DNA from: Sternotherus odoratus
Taxonomy: Eukaryota > Chordata > Testudines > Kinosternidae
Reading direction: 5' to 3'
Assembly: GCA_032164245.1 (NCBI GenBank)
Contig: JAVMKO010000003.1
Coordinates: forward strand, 66,286,390 to 66,350,389
Length of the DNA stretch: 64,000 bases
Shown: piece by piece, positions 48,011 to 59,229 of the stretch
How positions within the stretch are numbered: the first letter of the stretch is position 1
Layout: the number at the start of each line of letters is the position of its first letter
The notes under the pieces: generated by a model
What the model was told of the DNA's origin: nothing
The model's database searches: none
The model's input: the letters and a program-made list of their open reading frames with translations, nothing else
Made by a program: the position numbers and the translations under genes

Positions 48011-49254
48011 GAGCACAAGGAAACAATGAGACAATACTGTCTTTGACGTCAGTCTGTGGTTTCACAAAACAGTCTTAACACGGGTTGTGAACTGTGACAG
48101 TGCAGAGTACAGTGAATTGTGGGCTGAGCAGTCACAGAGCTTATATTCAAGGCCATCCTATTTTGGTGCAGTCAGCTTTCTGACTCAGTGTTAGTCTGAG
48201 ACTGGGTCATGAATGTGAGCCAAAGAGAGGTGGCTCAAACTAGACATGACGGAGAAGATGCAAGGAAGTTGGAGAAAGTGAGAATGTTTCTGGTGTTTGT
48301 TATCTAAGTTCACAGTTTGAGAGTCTTGTTAGAGGCAGTTAGATGGGTAACAAAAAGACACAGTGAGACCATAATGCCTGGCCATTTCATTACTTCTGGA
48401 CTGTTCAAATTTTTTTAAAGTTAATCTTTTAAGGTGTTTGCTGCAAAGTCTGATTAGCCAAACCAGGCACTGGGCACTATGAAGGTTGAAGACCTCTGGA
48501 AGGGTATTGCATATTTGGATAAGATAGTTAATTGGGAGAATTCTGATGCATTTCATCTTCCTGAGCATTCCTACGGTAGAGAAAACATACTGACAGGGAG
48601 TATACACACAACTGTCAGTTCCCAATTTTCCAAATCTTCATATGGGACCAATAAGCTTTATGTGCCTTTATGTGCAGTTGTCAAAACCTCAGTCACAAAA
48701 TTTCCTACCCATAAGCAAAATCATTTTACTCCCCACACCTTCTACGGGCAAAATCCTGCATCCTCCTCCTCCCAGCTGTCAGTCCTCCTGGTAACCTCAG
48801 TCACAAGCAGCTCAACCCAACACACTACCGGGCTTCAAAAGGCTTACCAAATCATTCTGCTCATCCCCATTATAACAACTGGTCCCTCAGAATAGTCAAG
48901 ACTCTTGTTTATGCCTTCCCTGAGAGATCATGTTTGGAACAGAGGGATGGCAATGTGGGAAAGTAGATGGTTCAGTGCTATAAGACTACTGAACTTTCAT
49001 ACCAAAGGGGTAGCTAGTTGCTAATATGCTATGCAAGGTTCTGCAACACTTTTTTGTTTTCCATTTTAAGGAGGAATCACATACTCCATATGTTTCCAGG
49101 TGGCTGTATTCTAAAATAGAATGGCAAGTGGTTGTAGAGCTGTAAATGCTAATTAGAAAAAACATACCAGAAAAATGGCATGTTTCAATTCCATTCCCTC
49201 ACTGTCATATTCATTTATTGTGATTATCCAAGCATTCCTAGGAAACATGATCTA
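48011..49254. other. Non-coding DNA, nothing recognised
   Basis: The 138-codon frame at 48479-48895 shows no family pattern. Confidence 0.5.
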
Positions 49255-49262
49255 GTCTAGTA

Positions 49263-50122
49263 CAGGGGTGGGCAAACTTTTTGGCCCAAGGGCCACATTG
49301 GGGTTCAAAATTGTGTAGAGGGCTGGGTAGGGAAGGCTGTGCCTCCCCAAACTGCCTGGCCCCACCCCCTATCCGACCCCCACCCATTTCCCACCCCCGA
49401 CTGCCCCCTCAGAACTCCCGACCCATCCACCCCCCCCCCCCCGCTTCTTGTCCCCTGACCACCCCCTCCAGACACCCCCCCACCCTAAGTGTCCCCCCAG
49501 GACCCCTCCCACCCAACCCCTTCCCACACCCCTGCCCCTTGACAGACCCTGGGACTCCCACACCCCATCCAACCCTCCCTGACTGCCCCCTCCAGAACCC
49601 CCCACCCCAACCACCCCCAGAACCCCACCCCCTATCCAACCCACCCTGCTCCCTTTCCCCTGACTGCCCCCACCCCTTATCCAACTCCCTGGCCTCAGCC
49701 CTCTTACCATGAGGCTCCTAGAAGTGTGTTTGGCTCTGCGTGAAGCCAGACACACTGCCCCGCGGTAGTGTGTAGCCCCACCCCCCAGAGTGCAGCGCAC
49801 ATGGTAGCGTGGCTCCAGGGGAACAGGGAGCATGTCTGGCTCTGCATGGAGCCAAACATGCTGGCCTGCGGGAACGCGCAGACACGGCCCCAGAACGCTG
49901 TGTGTGCGGCCTGGCTCTGGGGAGGGGGGGGAGGAGGCGGGGAGGAGCCGGCAGCTTGCCACACTTGGCTGGGTGCTCCAGCCCGGGAGAGCAGGGTAGG
50001 CAGCTTGACAGGCTCTGGCTCAGAGCCCCAGCCTGGGAGAGCGGGGCCAGTGGCCCCGCTCCCCTGGCCGGAGCTTGCAGGCCAGATAAAAATGACCTGT
50101 GGGCCATAGTTTGCCCACCCCG
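49263..50122. mobile_element. hAT-type element with CAGGGGTGGGCAAACT ends
   Basis: An 860-bp element. The left end is CAGGGGTGGGCAAACT and the right end AGTTTGCCCACCCCG. Target duplication GTCTAGTA (49255-49262) / ATCTAGTA (50123-50130), 7 of 8 bases. The interior has a C-rich minisatellite (49370-49700) and a GC-rich right arm. Large Pro-rich frames here are artefacts. It belongs to the same family as 55365 and 57612. Confidence 0.85.
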
Positions 50123-50162
50123 ATCTAGTACAAAGATTCTCAGACTCTATTGCACAGAGTTA

Positions 50163-50281
50163 GGGTGACCAGATGTCCTGATTTTATAGGGACGGTCCCA
50201 ATTTTGGGGTCTTTTTCTTATATAGGCTCCTATTACTCCCCACGCTTGTGTCAATTTTTCACATTTGCTGTCTGGTCACCC
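50163..50281. mobile_element. Tc1/mariner-type MITE
   Basis: 119 bp, with inverted ends GGGTGACCAGA and TCTGGTCACCC, flanked by TA on both sides (50161-50162 and 50282-50283). TA duplication and size indicate a non-autonomous Tc1/mariner-type element. Confidence 0.75.
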
Positions 50282-50283
50282 TA

Positions 50284-51873
50284 TACAGAATGGACCACTT
50301 CCTAATGCAAAGATTTTTCTCATAGAATTCCTCCCTTCCCATTCACACTTATATGGACTATCTCCCCGTCACTGGCAAACATGTAACAAGTGTGTTGCAA
50401 CTGCTGCAATGGGTCACATGGAAAAGTAATAGTAGCAAAATGCCATGTATTTAGATTCTTTTAGGATGATGTAGCAAGTGGGAATATGAAGATGAGCCAG
50501 GCACCTTGTGACACCAACACTCCATAGTCCTCTGTGAACTGTCGTTGGTCCATGAACCACTGTTTGTGACCATGGGCAAGTTACTTAGCTGATAACTTAC
50601 ATGTTATACATTGCGTCTCTCCATGTAAGTGCAGCTAACAATTCCTTCAGTATCCCACTTCCTGGTTCTCCTTTTCCTCTGGGTCTTAACTCCCAACTAT
50701 TCTGTTCAAACACAATAACAATAATTATCCTATCTCCAGTCACTATAACGCCCTTCATTAATACATCCCTTCACTGGTTCGGAGCCTGCTTTGGTGCCTA
50801 CACATTTTACAGCTCATCAGTGAAGCTGTCCAGCCCCACTGTCTCTCTGTGGTGTGAAAATAGGTGCTTATTTTAACCCCGAGACTACAGGGGTGGGTAC
50901 ATTAGAAATGCAGATAGATAACATACAGTACAGGTAATATCCAACTCTGGATTTTCCTGCTCCTGGTTACTCATTTACTCCATCCAAGCACATAATTGGA
51001 TGAAATTACATTTCATCCCATAATTTGATACAAGCAATAAGAGACTGATACACTAATTGCTTAGGGCTGCCACCCCCCCTTACCCTTCCAATTTTAGATT
51101 TTTAACCATTACTGTATATCCAGAAATAGTACACTGAACCAAGACTTTAGTGTACCCCCCTCTATGGTGGCTCTTTAAGGTCCCAGTTCAGAAAAGCACT
51201 TAGGGAAGTGCTTAAATAGGGGCCTTATTATGAAGTGATTGCTTGGGTTACACACAGATGATGCAGCTTACATCAGGTTGGCTTTAAAGCCTGCACAAGC
51301 CCTTCCCATTTCCAGAGCCGAGCCTATGACTTAGTTCCACCTAACTGCCCATATATGGTAATTGGACCTATAGAAATGCCAGAGGGGGAGGTGAGGCACT
51401 GAACTTATTGTGGTTTCTCCTTGTCAGACACACTCCAATCTTCTAATACAGAAAAGGGTCAGTTAGCTAAGGGAAAAATGTAAAGGGCAGGTGCCTTGCT
51501 TGAAACTGAACTCTTGGGTTCCTGTTCTGAAACACAGCTGGAGCTGTCACTCAGGGGAAAGGCCTTATGGGGCTGAAGAGTTCTCTCCTTCCCTCAATCC
51601 AGCCTCACTCTTGCAAATAGTAATTGGAGTGGAAGCCACACTCCTGTGAGGGAGCAACCTTAGTAGCTCTGCTGGGGTGGGGCCCTTCACCACCCTCTCC
51701 ACCCATGTCAGTGAGTCATCTGCCTGCGTCATGAGCAGCTCCCCCATGCCAGCCACAGAGAGGGTGGGTAGCTCTTCATTCCTTTTGCATGGGGCTGACC
51801 TTCTCATCTCCCGTTTCCTCACCCCACCTCAAAACAGGTTGATCCAGTGCGCAAACATCACACGTGGCCTCCT
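50284..51873. other. Non-coding DNA with a short MITE remnant
   Basis: At 51176-51236 'aaggtcccagttcagaaaag' and 'gtgcttaaataggggcctta' form a decayed palindromic MITE similar to 59531. Otherwise no gene or RNA is recognised. Confidence 0.45.
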
Positions 51874-52157
51874 GGAGTACAGCGACACTGCAATTAACCA
51901 CCCATGGCAAGGCTGTGCCATCTGATTCAGGCTTGTGAGGCTTGGGCTAAGGGGCTGTTTAATTGTAGTGTAAACTTTCAGATACAGGCTGGAGCCCGAG
52001 TTCTGGGATACTCTCCATCATGGGGTCCAAAGCCCAGGCTCCAGCCTGAGCCTGAACATCTACACCAAAGTTGAACAGCCCCTTAGCCTGAGTCCCTTAC
52101 CCTGATTCAGTTGGCATGGGCCAGTCACAGGCCTTTAATTGCAGTATGGACATACCC
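51874..52157. mobile_element. Palindromic (foldback) MITE
   Basis: The whole element is one imperfect palindrome: 'ggctaaggggctgtttaatt' on the left pairs with 'gttgaacagccccttagcc' on the right, and 'caggctggagcccgag' with 'ccaggctccagcctg'. Outer ends 'acactgcaattaa' and 'ttaattgcagtatggacat' suggest TIRs of the GGGTATGTCTACACT type. It has no coding; transposase family not assigned. Confidence 0.65.
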
Positions 52158-52639
52158 CTGAAAGCTCACCCTCTCCAGAAAGTGTGATACATTTGGAAAG
52201 GAATAGGGCTATAGCCTATTTGTTAAGTTATACTATCAAATATTAAAGGGCAATCTAGGACTTCAAATAACTCTTCAGAAGCCAATTAAATCCATGCTGC
52301 TTTTAAAAAGTACTTTGAGAAATGTAACCAAATGGGAAAAAATTCTGTAACGTCACTCAAGATATTGTGATGGCAATGCACCTGCCTGGGGAAGATAATT
52401 GTTTTCTCTAACGGCTAAGGTAACACTTCTGAAAGGATTTGAAAAGCAGAGCTAATTCATGAAGTTGAATAGAATGAAGAGCAAATCTGGGGGGAATCTT
52501 TTCTTGCTTTGGAAGCTGATACAATGATTATAGCTTCATTTAGTGAAAGTGGTTGGGGGAGGGGAGAGGCATCAGAAGATGGGTTCTGGTGACACTATCA
52601 TTCTGTGAGGAAGAGCAAGGGGCTATGTGGGAAGTGGCC
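52158..52639. other. Non-coding DNA, nothing recognised
   Basis: AT-rich sequence without recognisable features. Confidence 0.5.
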
Positions 52640-53230
52640 CAGCGAATAACAGCAGCCACTATTATAGGAAGCAGCACCTGGCTGCTATTTTATAGAGTCC
52701 CTGGGTCGGGACCTGAGTAATAGGGGGGGCCTGAATCCCGCCACTGGCAGGGTGGCTAAAGCCCTGAGAAGGGGATAAGGCTTGTTTAGAGGCTCAAGGG
52801 AAGGACTTAGAGTCTCCAGGGAGACATCTGTGGGGATACTGCTCTATACCAGGGCAGACACAGACTTAAAGCTAGCCCAGAAGGGGCTGAGGACTGAGCC
52901 CAGAAACCAGGCTAAAGACATTACCAAGGGCACAGGAACAGGCACTTTTACCCTGGAAGGCGTTTGTTTGTTCACATGTTGACTCTGCATGACTTGGCCA
53001 GAAGGCTGAGTCACTGGAGACCCACCTCACGAGGGCAATGTCTGATGGGACACCATGAAAAGAGAGTGCAGGTTCGCACCCACCCAACAGGAGGCGCTTA
53101 TGAGAGATGAGTGTGCTCTGTCACAGAGATGAGGGAGAGGAGTCCAGGCTGGGCACACCCCAACAACACCTCCCCCTCCCTGAGGGATGCAAAACAGGGC
53201 CCCAGCAGTCCATTCCCCACTCAACCACTT
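52640..53230. mobile_element. LTR-like repeat, unclassified
   Basis: CAGG-rich sequence with phrases such as 'aggttcgcacccacccaac' and 'gagggcaatgtctgatggg' resembles solo LTRs in turtle genomes. No TG/CA ends or target duplications could be fixed. Confidence 0.3.
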
Positions 53231-53740
53231 AAACAACAGCCTTCTCCTGCTGCCATCTAGTGTAATTAGACCTGTAACTCAAACTGCGCTGCAATGTTGA
53301 AAATTCAGGGTTCAAACTCCACTGATGATGCTTGAAAGGGGTCTGTTGTAATTGGATATAAGTGAATTTGTTGCAACTTTTTCTTTGTAAAAAAACAAAA
53401 CATCTTGGATGTTACATATGAAAAACGATGTTAAAAGGTTGTTGTTTAGGGTGGAAAATCAAGCCCTGTAAAATTAGGATATGCCAGATCTACACATTCC
53501 TATAGGAGAGGGTCATTTCTAGGACAGTGGGACTCTCTCAGGTTCTTGACCCTGGTCTGAATAAATCCCACTCCTCGTGTCTCCCTCACTGTTCCAAGAA
53601 AGACTGTCAGACACTAGAAAAAATTACAGCGAGATATTGGCTTACTTACATGTAGAAGACTGGAAACTGTGAAATGGAAGAAACCAAACTTCCTAAACAC
53701 AACAACAAATTAATACATTACTTTAAATTACAGCTATAAC
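53231..53740. other. Non-coding DNA, nothing recognised
   Basis: Short intergenic stretch before the Penelope-like element. Confidence 0.5.
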
Positions 53741-54487
53741 AGAATCAGAGAGGTAGCCGTGTTAGTCTGGAATTGCAGAAGTTGCAAAGAGTCCTGTAGC
53801 ACCTTAAAGATTAACTAAAGTATTGAAGCATAAGCTTTCGTAGGCTAATGCCCACTTCTTCGGATGCGTGCAGTGGAAGTGTCCAGGGGCAGGTATAAAT
53901 AGGTAGGCAAAAATCTGATTTGTGTCCATTATATGCCACCAATGTCCCTCTGCTATGTACATTGGCCAAATTGGACCGTCCCTACAAAAAAGGATAAATG
54001 GACACAAATCAGATATCAGGAATGGCAATACACAAAAACCTGTAGGAGAACACTTCAACCTGCCTGGACACACAATTACAGATTTAAAAGTCACCATACT
54101 GCAGCAAAAAAACTTCAAGTCCAGACTGCAAATGGAAACTGCAGAGCTATAATTCATTTGCAAATTTAACACAAACACTCTAGGATTGAACAAAGACCTA
54201 CAATGGCTTGCTAATTACAAAAATAGCTTCTCCTCTCTCCATGTTCACCCCCCCCCCATTCAAATGCTAGAAGAATAACCCACCCTCCCTGATTGGAGAT
54301 AACAAGCTGGTTCAGCCTAATTGGACTAACCTTGTTACCTCCCACCTGGCTCTTGCCTACTTTTCTATACCTGCCTCTGGACACTTCCACTGCTTGCATC
54401 CGACGAAGTGGGTATTAGCCCATGAAAGCTTATGCTCCAAAACTTTATAGTTAGTCTTTAAGGTGCCACAGGACTTTGTTACCTCTA
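53741..54487 (+). mobile_element. Penelope-like element with inverted termini and endonuclease remnant
   Basis: The left terminus (53741-53910) begins 'agaatcagagaggtagccg' and is the inverted copy of the right terminus (54362-54487), which ends 'caggactttgttacctct'. Between them lies about 450 bp containing a GIY-YIG frame. The reverse transcriptase is missing, so this is an internally deleted copy. Outer target duplication is unclear. Inverted terminal copies and a C-terminal GIY-YIG nuclease are hallmarks of Penelope-like retroelements. Confidence 0.8.
53922..54152 (+). pseudogene. GIY-YIG endonuclease fragment of a Penelope-like element
   Basis: A 76-codon frame. A C5xxC8 pair precedes Y13-I-G-Q, then LQKRINGHKSDI with the Arg (24) and His (28) expected in the nuclease core. 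PVGEHFNLPGH (40-50) and DLKVTIL follow, which is the usual spacing in Penelope-type GIY-YIG domains. In an intact element this domain nicks DNA to prime reverse transcription. The N-terminal RT is absent and coding sense after residue 76 decays (traces such as 'GLNKDL' continue past the stop). I take the copy as a non-functional remnant. Confidence 0.8.
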
Positions 54488-54960
54488 CACAGAAGTTGTA
54501 GTCCAGAAGTTTATCTACGAAGTCTATTGAGAGATGGTAGAATATATCTGAAATCTTAAAAAGCCATTTTTCTTGAAAGAGTAATTTTTAAACAATAAGG
54601 TGTAAAAACAGAATCTCTGTACACACTTATCCTGTTACATGGGGCTTGAACTCCCATTTATTAGGAATGCTGAATCTAAAGGAGGCTCTATTGGGAAATC
54701 TCCCAAAGAACAAAATTAGCTTAATAATACTAAAACAACAGGGAGTCCTTGTAGCACCTTAGAGACTAACATTTATTTGGGCATAAGCCACTTGATTGCA
54801 TTGGCCTCATTAGAACTACAAATCCCCCCCGCCCCCGGTCCCTTGGTATTCACCCCTTCTTGTCAACTGTTGAGAATAGACCACATCGACCTTAATTGAA
54901 TTGGCCTTGTAAGCACCGACCCCTGACTTGGTAAGACAACTTCCATCTTTTCATGTGCGA

Positions 54961-55083
54961 GTGTGACCAGACAGCAAATGTGAAAAATCGGGACAGGAGG
55001 TGAGGGGGTAATAGGAGCTTATATAAGAAAAAAGACCCAAAAATTTGGACTGTCCCTATAAAAATCAGGACATCTGGTCACTC
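54961..55083. mobile_element. Tc1/mariner-type MITE nested in a Penelope-like element
   Basis: Same family as 50163 but in the opposite orientation: GTGTGACCAGAC at the left and 'ATCTGGTCACTC' at the right, followed by TA (55084-55085); the left TA has become GA. It is the youngest layer of this nest. Confidence 0.7.
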
Positions 55084-55105
55084 TATGTGCTGTGTATTTA
55101 TATCT

Positions 55106-55161
55106 GCTACTGTATTTTCCACTCCATACATCTGATGAAGTGGGTTTTAGCCCATGAAAGC
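55106..55161 (+). ncRNA. Candidate type I hammerhead ribozyme
   Basis: Stem III: GCU (55106-55108) with AGC (55159-55161). Cleavage triplet CUA, with A at 55109. Stem I: TGTAT (55111-55115) with ATACA (55126-55130) and a 10-nt loop; the 1.1/2.1 position is a C-T mismatch. Core CUGAUGA 55132-55138; stem II GTGGG (55140-55144) with CCCAT (55151-55155); then GAA at 55156-55158. A very short stem III is typical of hammerheads reported in Penelope-like elements. Departures from consensus: an extra A at 55139 and the stem I mismatch. Activity is uncertain. Confidence 0.5.
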
Positions 55162-55364
55162 TTATGCCCAAATAAAGCTGTTAGTCTCTAATGGGCCACA
55201 AGGACTCCTTGTTTTTGCTGATACAGACTAACATGGCTACCACTCTGAAACGTAATAATACTATTAGGACACAGACTGTTTAATTGGGACAGTACTTGCG
55301 TAATTTTTTCCTAATGCGGATACCTTCAGCCACTGCCAAATGAATGAGTGGTGCTTGTCTAGGT

Positions 55365-55951
55365 CAGGGGTGGGCAAACCTTTTGGCCCAGGGCTACATC
55401 GGGGTTATAAAACTGTTTGGAGGGCCGGGTAGGGAAGGCTGTGCCTCCCCAAGCAGCCTGACCCCCCCTCCAGAGGCCCCTCCACTGCTCCTTGTCCCCT
55501 GACTGCCCCTTCAAGACCCCACCCCCTACCCAACCCCCTGCTCCCTGATAGGCTCTCCAGGACTCCCACTCTTATCAAACCGCCTCCCATCCCCATCCCC
55601 CGTCCGCCCCTCCTCTCCCAGAACCTCCACCCCATCCAACCACCCCCTGCTCCCTGTCCCCTGACCACCACCAGGGACCCTGTGCCCCTTATCCAAATCC
55701 TCCCCCTTACTATGCCACTCAGAGCAGCACGTCTGGCAGCCGTGGGGCCCAGCCAGAGCCAGACACGCTGCTGCGCTGCCCCGCAGGAGCGCGCAGCCCC
55801 ACCCCGCAGAGCGCTGTCTGCATGGCAGCATGACTGCAGGAGAACAGCAGGGGAGGGGCCAGGGGTAGCCTCCCTGGCTGGGAGCTCAGGGCCGGGCAGA
55901 ACAGTCTCATGGGCCAGATGTGGCCCACAGGCCATAGTTTGCCCACCCCTG
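55365..55951. mobile_element. hAT-type element, perfect ends and duplication
   Basis: 587 bp between CAGGGGTGGGCAAACC and GTTTGCCCACCCCTG, flanked by exact 8-bp duplications GTCTAGGT (55357-55364 and 55952-55959). The interior resembles the 49263 element (C-rich left part, GC-rich right part). Non-coding; overlapping frames at 55405-55957 are artefacts. Confidence 0.92.
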
Positions 55952-55959
55952 GTCTAGGT

Positions 55960-57611
55960 GTAAAAATGGTTTAGAATTCCTAGTTTTGATTGTTTTTTAA
56001 TAACAGAATTTACCACATAATTATTAAAAGAAGCCCACACTGCCAATAAAATAAAGTCGATGATTGAAAGACAGTGGAATGCCTAACCCCCTCGGGCGCT
56101 TTTGAAAATTCCAGCCATCTATGCACATGTGTAACTAGATTCATGTGAGTAGTCCCATCAATTTCAAAATCCACTTGAGTGTAGTCATGCACATGCACAA
56201 TTGTCTGCAGGACTGGATCCTTAATTCGGACGGAGCGTAATTATAACTAGAGTTAGTTAAGATGTTGTGGTGGAGTTTTTTTTATGGACAATGGGGTGGA
56301 TTTTTTTTAACAGACATTTTAGTAAAATAATTCCAGTTTTTATTGAAATTCTGCAGGTTTTCATCTTTTCAGTTTCAGCAACTAAAAACTAAACTTGTTT
56401 CGTTCAGAACTGGAATGTTACAGTTGTTGATTGTTCAGTGAAATTCTGATAAATTTTTAAAAACATTTAAAAGTAAATGGGGAAAAATTACTTACATAAA
56501 CAGTGTTCCTGGGACAAGTAGATTCCTCAGCCAGCTCTAACCAGGACATTAATATATCCAAGGAGTGGGGAAGCAGTTGAAAGGATGCTGCTATATCGTT
56601 GATTTGCAACGTAATTTAGGCATTTCCAACCATGAGGATTATAGTGGGGAAGGCACATCAATTCAATTGCTCCTCCCTCTCAATCTAGTTGTTCAGTTTC
56701 ATTGAGAACATCTGGTGATCTAAATCAAAAAGTTTCAAAACTATCCAGTTTTTCTCATTTACAATTTTTGTCTCAGATTTTTGTTTACTGAGGTCCCCGG
56801 CATAAAGTCTTTATATATGAGTTCACCAGTTTGAATTTTGTTTCCCCTTTGGGCTAAAGTTACCATCATATCTTCATATTATCTAAAAAATACAAACATG
56901 GTATTTGACTCTTTTTTTCATCAGACTCTTAGCTATGCAGATGCAGACTCTTAGCTAGGTAGTCAAAAGACTGTCAGAAAACAACTTTTGCTATTAAAAA
57001 AAGTCTGTTAGTCATGAAGCCTTTATTTTAAGCTTCAAGGATGCACTGATTTTCTTTGGGAAATATTTGAATAAGAAAGGGTTTAATTTTGCTTTTAAAC
57101 ATTGTTATTTTGCCACTTTTGAAATATTCTCTCTGCTTCTTCTTTTAGCCCTGAGTTCTTTTAGAAGCAAAAATATTTTATCATAACCTGCATTTGTGCT
57201 CACCCATCTCCATTTTTTTTCACTGATAAGAATAATGAAATATATGTCACTTTCATCCAGAAAGCCAGTGAACATTAAAACATTGAGCCAGATGCATATA
57301 AAGAGGCTACTTCACTTGTCTTTCAACAGGAGTGAACAAAGACTCAAAAGCCATCTTGTGGTCTAATCCCTACATTATAAATTAAGCTCAGGGATGCATC
57401 AATTTTAGGAAGCTCTTTTATATTAATGCTGAAATGCTTTACTAAAGAAAACTAAATACACTGAAGGACGGCAATAAAAACAAATGTCCGCCCATCCAGA
57501 GCCCAAAGGAAAGCACACTGCTAATTAATTTCTTTAATTTTTGTAGCAAGGCATAACAATGTTGGCAAGATAGCGAGTCTTGCCATATGGTATGGGAACT
57601 TCACTCTACAA
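55960..57611. other. AT-rich non-coding DNA
   Basis: No supported gene or RNA. The stretch at 56085-56190 carries wording of a common MITE ('gcttttgaaaattccagcc'). Confidence 0.5.
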
Positions 57612-57960
57612 CAGGGGTGGGCAAACTTTTTGGCCTGATGGCCTCATTGGGGTTCAAAATTGTGTAGAGGGCCAGGTAAGGAAGGCTGTGCCTCCCCAAA
57701 CTGCCTGGCCCCGCCCCCTACCTGATCCCCACTCACTTCCCGACCCCTGACTGCCCCCCTCAGAACTCCTAACCCCTTCAACCCCCCCACTCCTTGTCCC
57801 CCTCTAGAGACCCCCCACCCTTACTGACCCCCCCAGGACCCCACCCTTCCTACTCCTTGTCCTCTGATTGCCGCCCCCCCATGGAGACTCCCCCCCCCCC
57901 CAGGACCCCAGCCCCCTAAGTCCCCCTGCTCCTTGTCACAGCTGCTGGGTCCTACCCACT
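57612..57960 (+). mobile_element. hAT-type element, left end only
   Basis: It starts CAGGGGTGGGCAAACTTTTT and follows the 49263 element closely through 'aggaaggctgtgcctcccc'. The C-rich interior then fades, and no right terminus or duplication was found. The adjoining 57960-58210 is GC-rich and unclassified. Confidence 0.7.
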
Positions 57961-58210
57961 CCAGCTCCGAGCCCTGGGGAGGGGGAGAGCCCTGAAGGGA
58001 GGTGCTTGCAGACATCTGTTGCTGCGCCCCGGGCCTGTGCCAGCTGCCCTACCACCATGACAGGGAGCAACACTGCCTCCCCAATGCACAAGTGAGGCCC
58101 CAGATGCCCCCAATACGCTCCCAGAGACCCCCCCCTTCCAGTACATTCACCTCTCCAGCTCCCCTCCCTTTCCACCCCCCAACCAGTGTCCTCCTTTTGG
58201 GAACCTGAAA

Positions 58211-59229
58211 CATGGTAACCCCACTAGTAAGTGAAAAATTGCTCATAGTTGTTAAACCTTTTGAGCATGTGCAGTGGCAACCAGATGTTTTCAGAAACTT
58301 TGTCAGGTTCATTTTGAGTGGAGTGCTTGTCAACTTAATTTAAAACAACAACAACAAAAAACATTATATCTTCTCTTCACCTCGAGTGCTTTCTAAACAT
58401 CAGGCTACACGGGGTATTGCATATGTGTTGAATACTCCTGTGCCTCTAATTATGAATGGCATAGTGCCTTGAAATAAAGTCAGTCTAAAATTCTGATGAG
58501 GGTAACGAATAGGAACAGTTTTATTCCAGTCAGAAGTTTACAAGTTCCAGCGTGTTATTCGCTAGGTAGAAGGACAAAACACAGACAACATTCAAAGAAA
58601 CACAGCAGCTTCAAAAGCAAGATAGAGCACAGCTTTGATTTTTCCCTGGGTGCAAGAATAAAAGTAAGGGGAATGAAGACGTTAGAGCAAGATCTGTCAT
58701 TAGAATTTGTTTGTGTGCATCTGTAGTATACATATATACCTGTATAATTGCCCAATCTCTCTGCTTTACCAGCAGAGAAGAATTTCAGTCCTCTTGTGCT
58801 GCTCCGGCAGTGCAAAAGGTCTGGAAAGCAGATGTGGCCAACTGAGAATTGCCTTGGGGAGATTTCAGATGGTGTGGAATATGTGTACTTGGCTATTGCA
58901 CCCTACTTCCCCAATAGATCTTGGCCTGGGTGGAGTCCACAGTGCTTTTGGGGACCATTGTCAACTGTCATAGGGTGGAGCTGCCCACTCTGTGCTGGGG
59001 CTGCACTCATCTGTCCTAACAGGCTTCCTGCTGGATCCTCCTCCTCCTCCTCCAGTGCACCGAGTAGAAACTCGGCGCAGCAGAGAACCTGAGCCAGTGG
59101 TCACCTCAGAATACTGTAAGAGCACACTGTACAATAGAAAGAGGTACCCATGCTGAGCAGCCTGCCAGACAAACATAATAGGTCTGTTTTCACATTCAGG
59201 CATGAAGATTATTTAGTTCACGTTAGTAT
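58211..59229. other. Non-coding DNA, nothing recognised
   Basis: Contains a CTCCTC run near 59038-59053. No supported frames. Confidence 0.45.

Larger units (their letters stand above)
54733..55252 (+). mobile_element. Penelope-like insertion with hammerhead-like 3' region
   Basis: The left terminus (54733-54787) 'gtccttgtagcaccttagag' is inverted relative to the right terminus (55140-55252), which reads 'gcccatgaaagcttatgc' and 'actaacatggctaccactc'. An 11-bp target duplication, TAATAATACTA, lies at 54722-54732 and 55253-55263. A mariner-type MITE is nested at 54961-55083. No RT or GIY-YIG coding was seen. Confidence 0.8.

Noticed and set aside
49281..50168. Long frames up to 197 codons on both strands
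   Set aside because: They lie entirely within the non-autonomous hAT element and its C-rich repeat.
53860..53910. A hammerhead in the 53741 Penelope copy
   Set aside because: In that copy the core reads CCGACGA (near 54400) and I found no matching stem III/stem I half upstream, so it is unlikely to be active.
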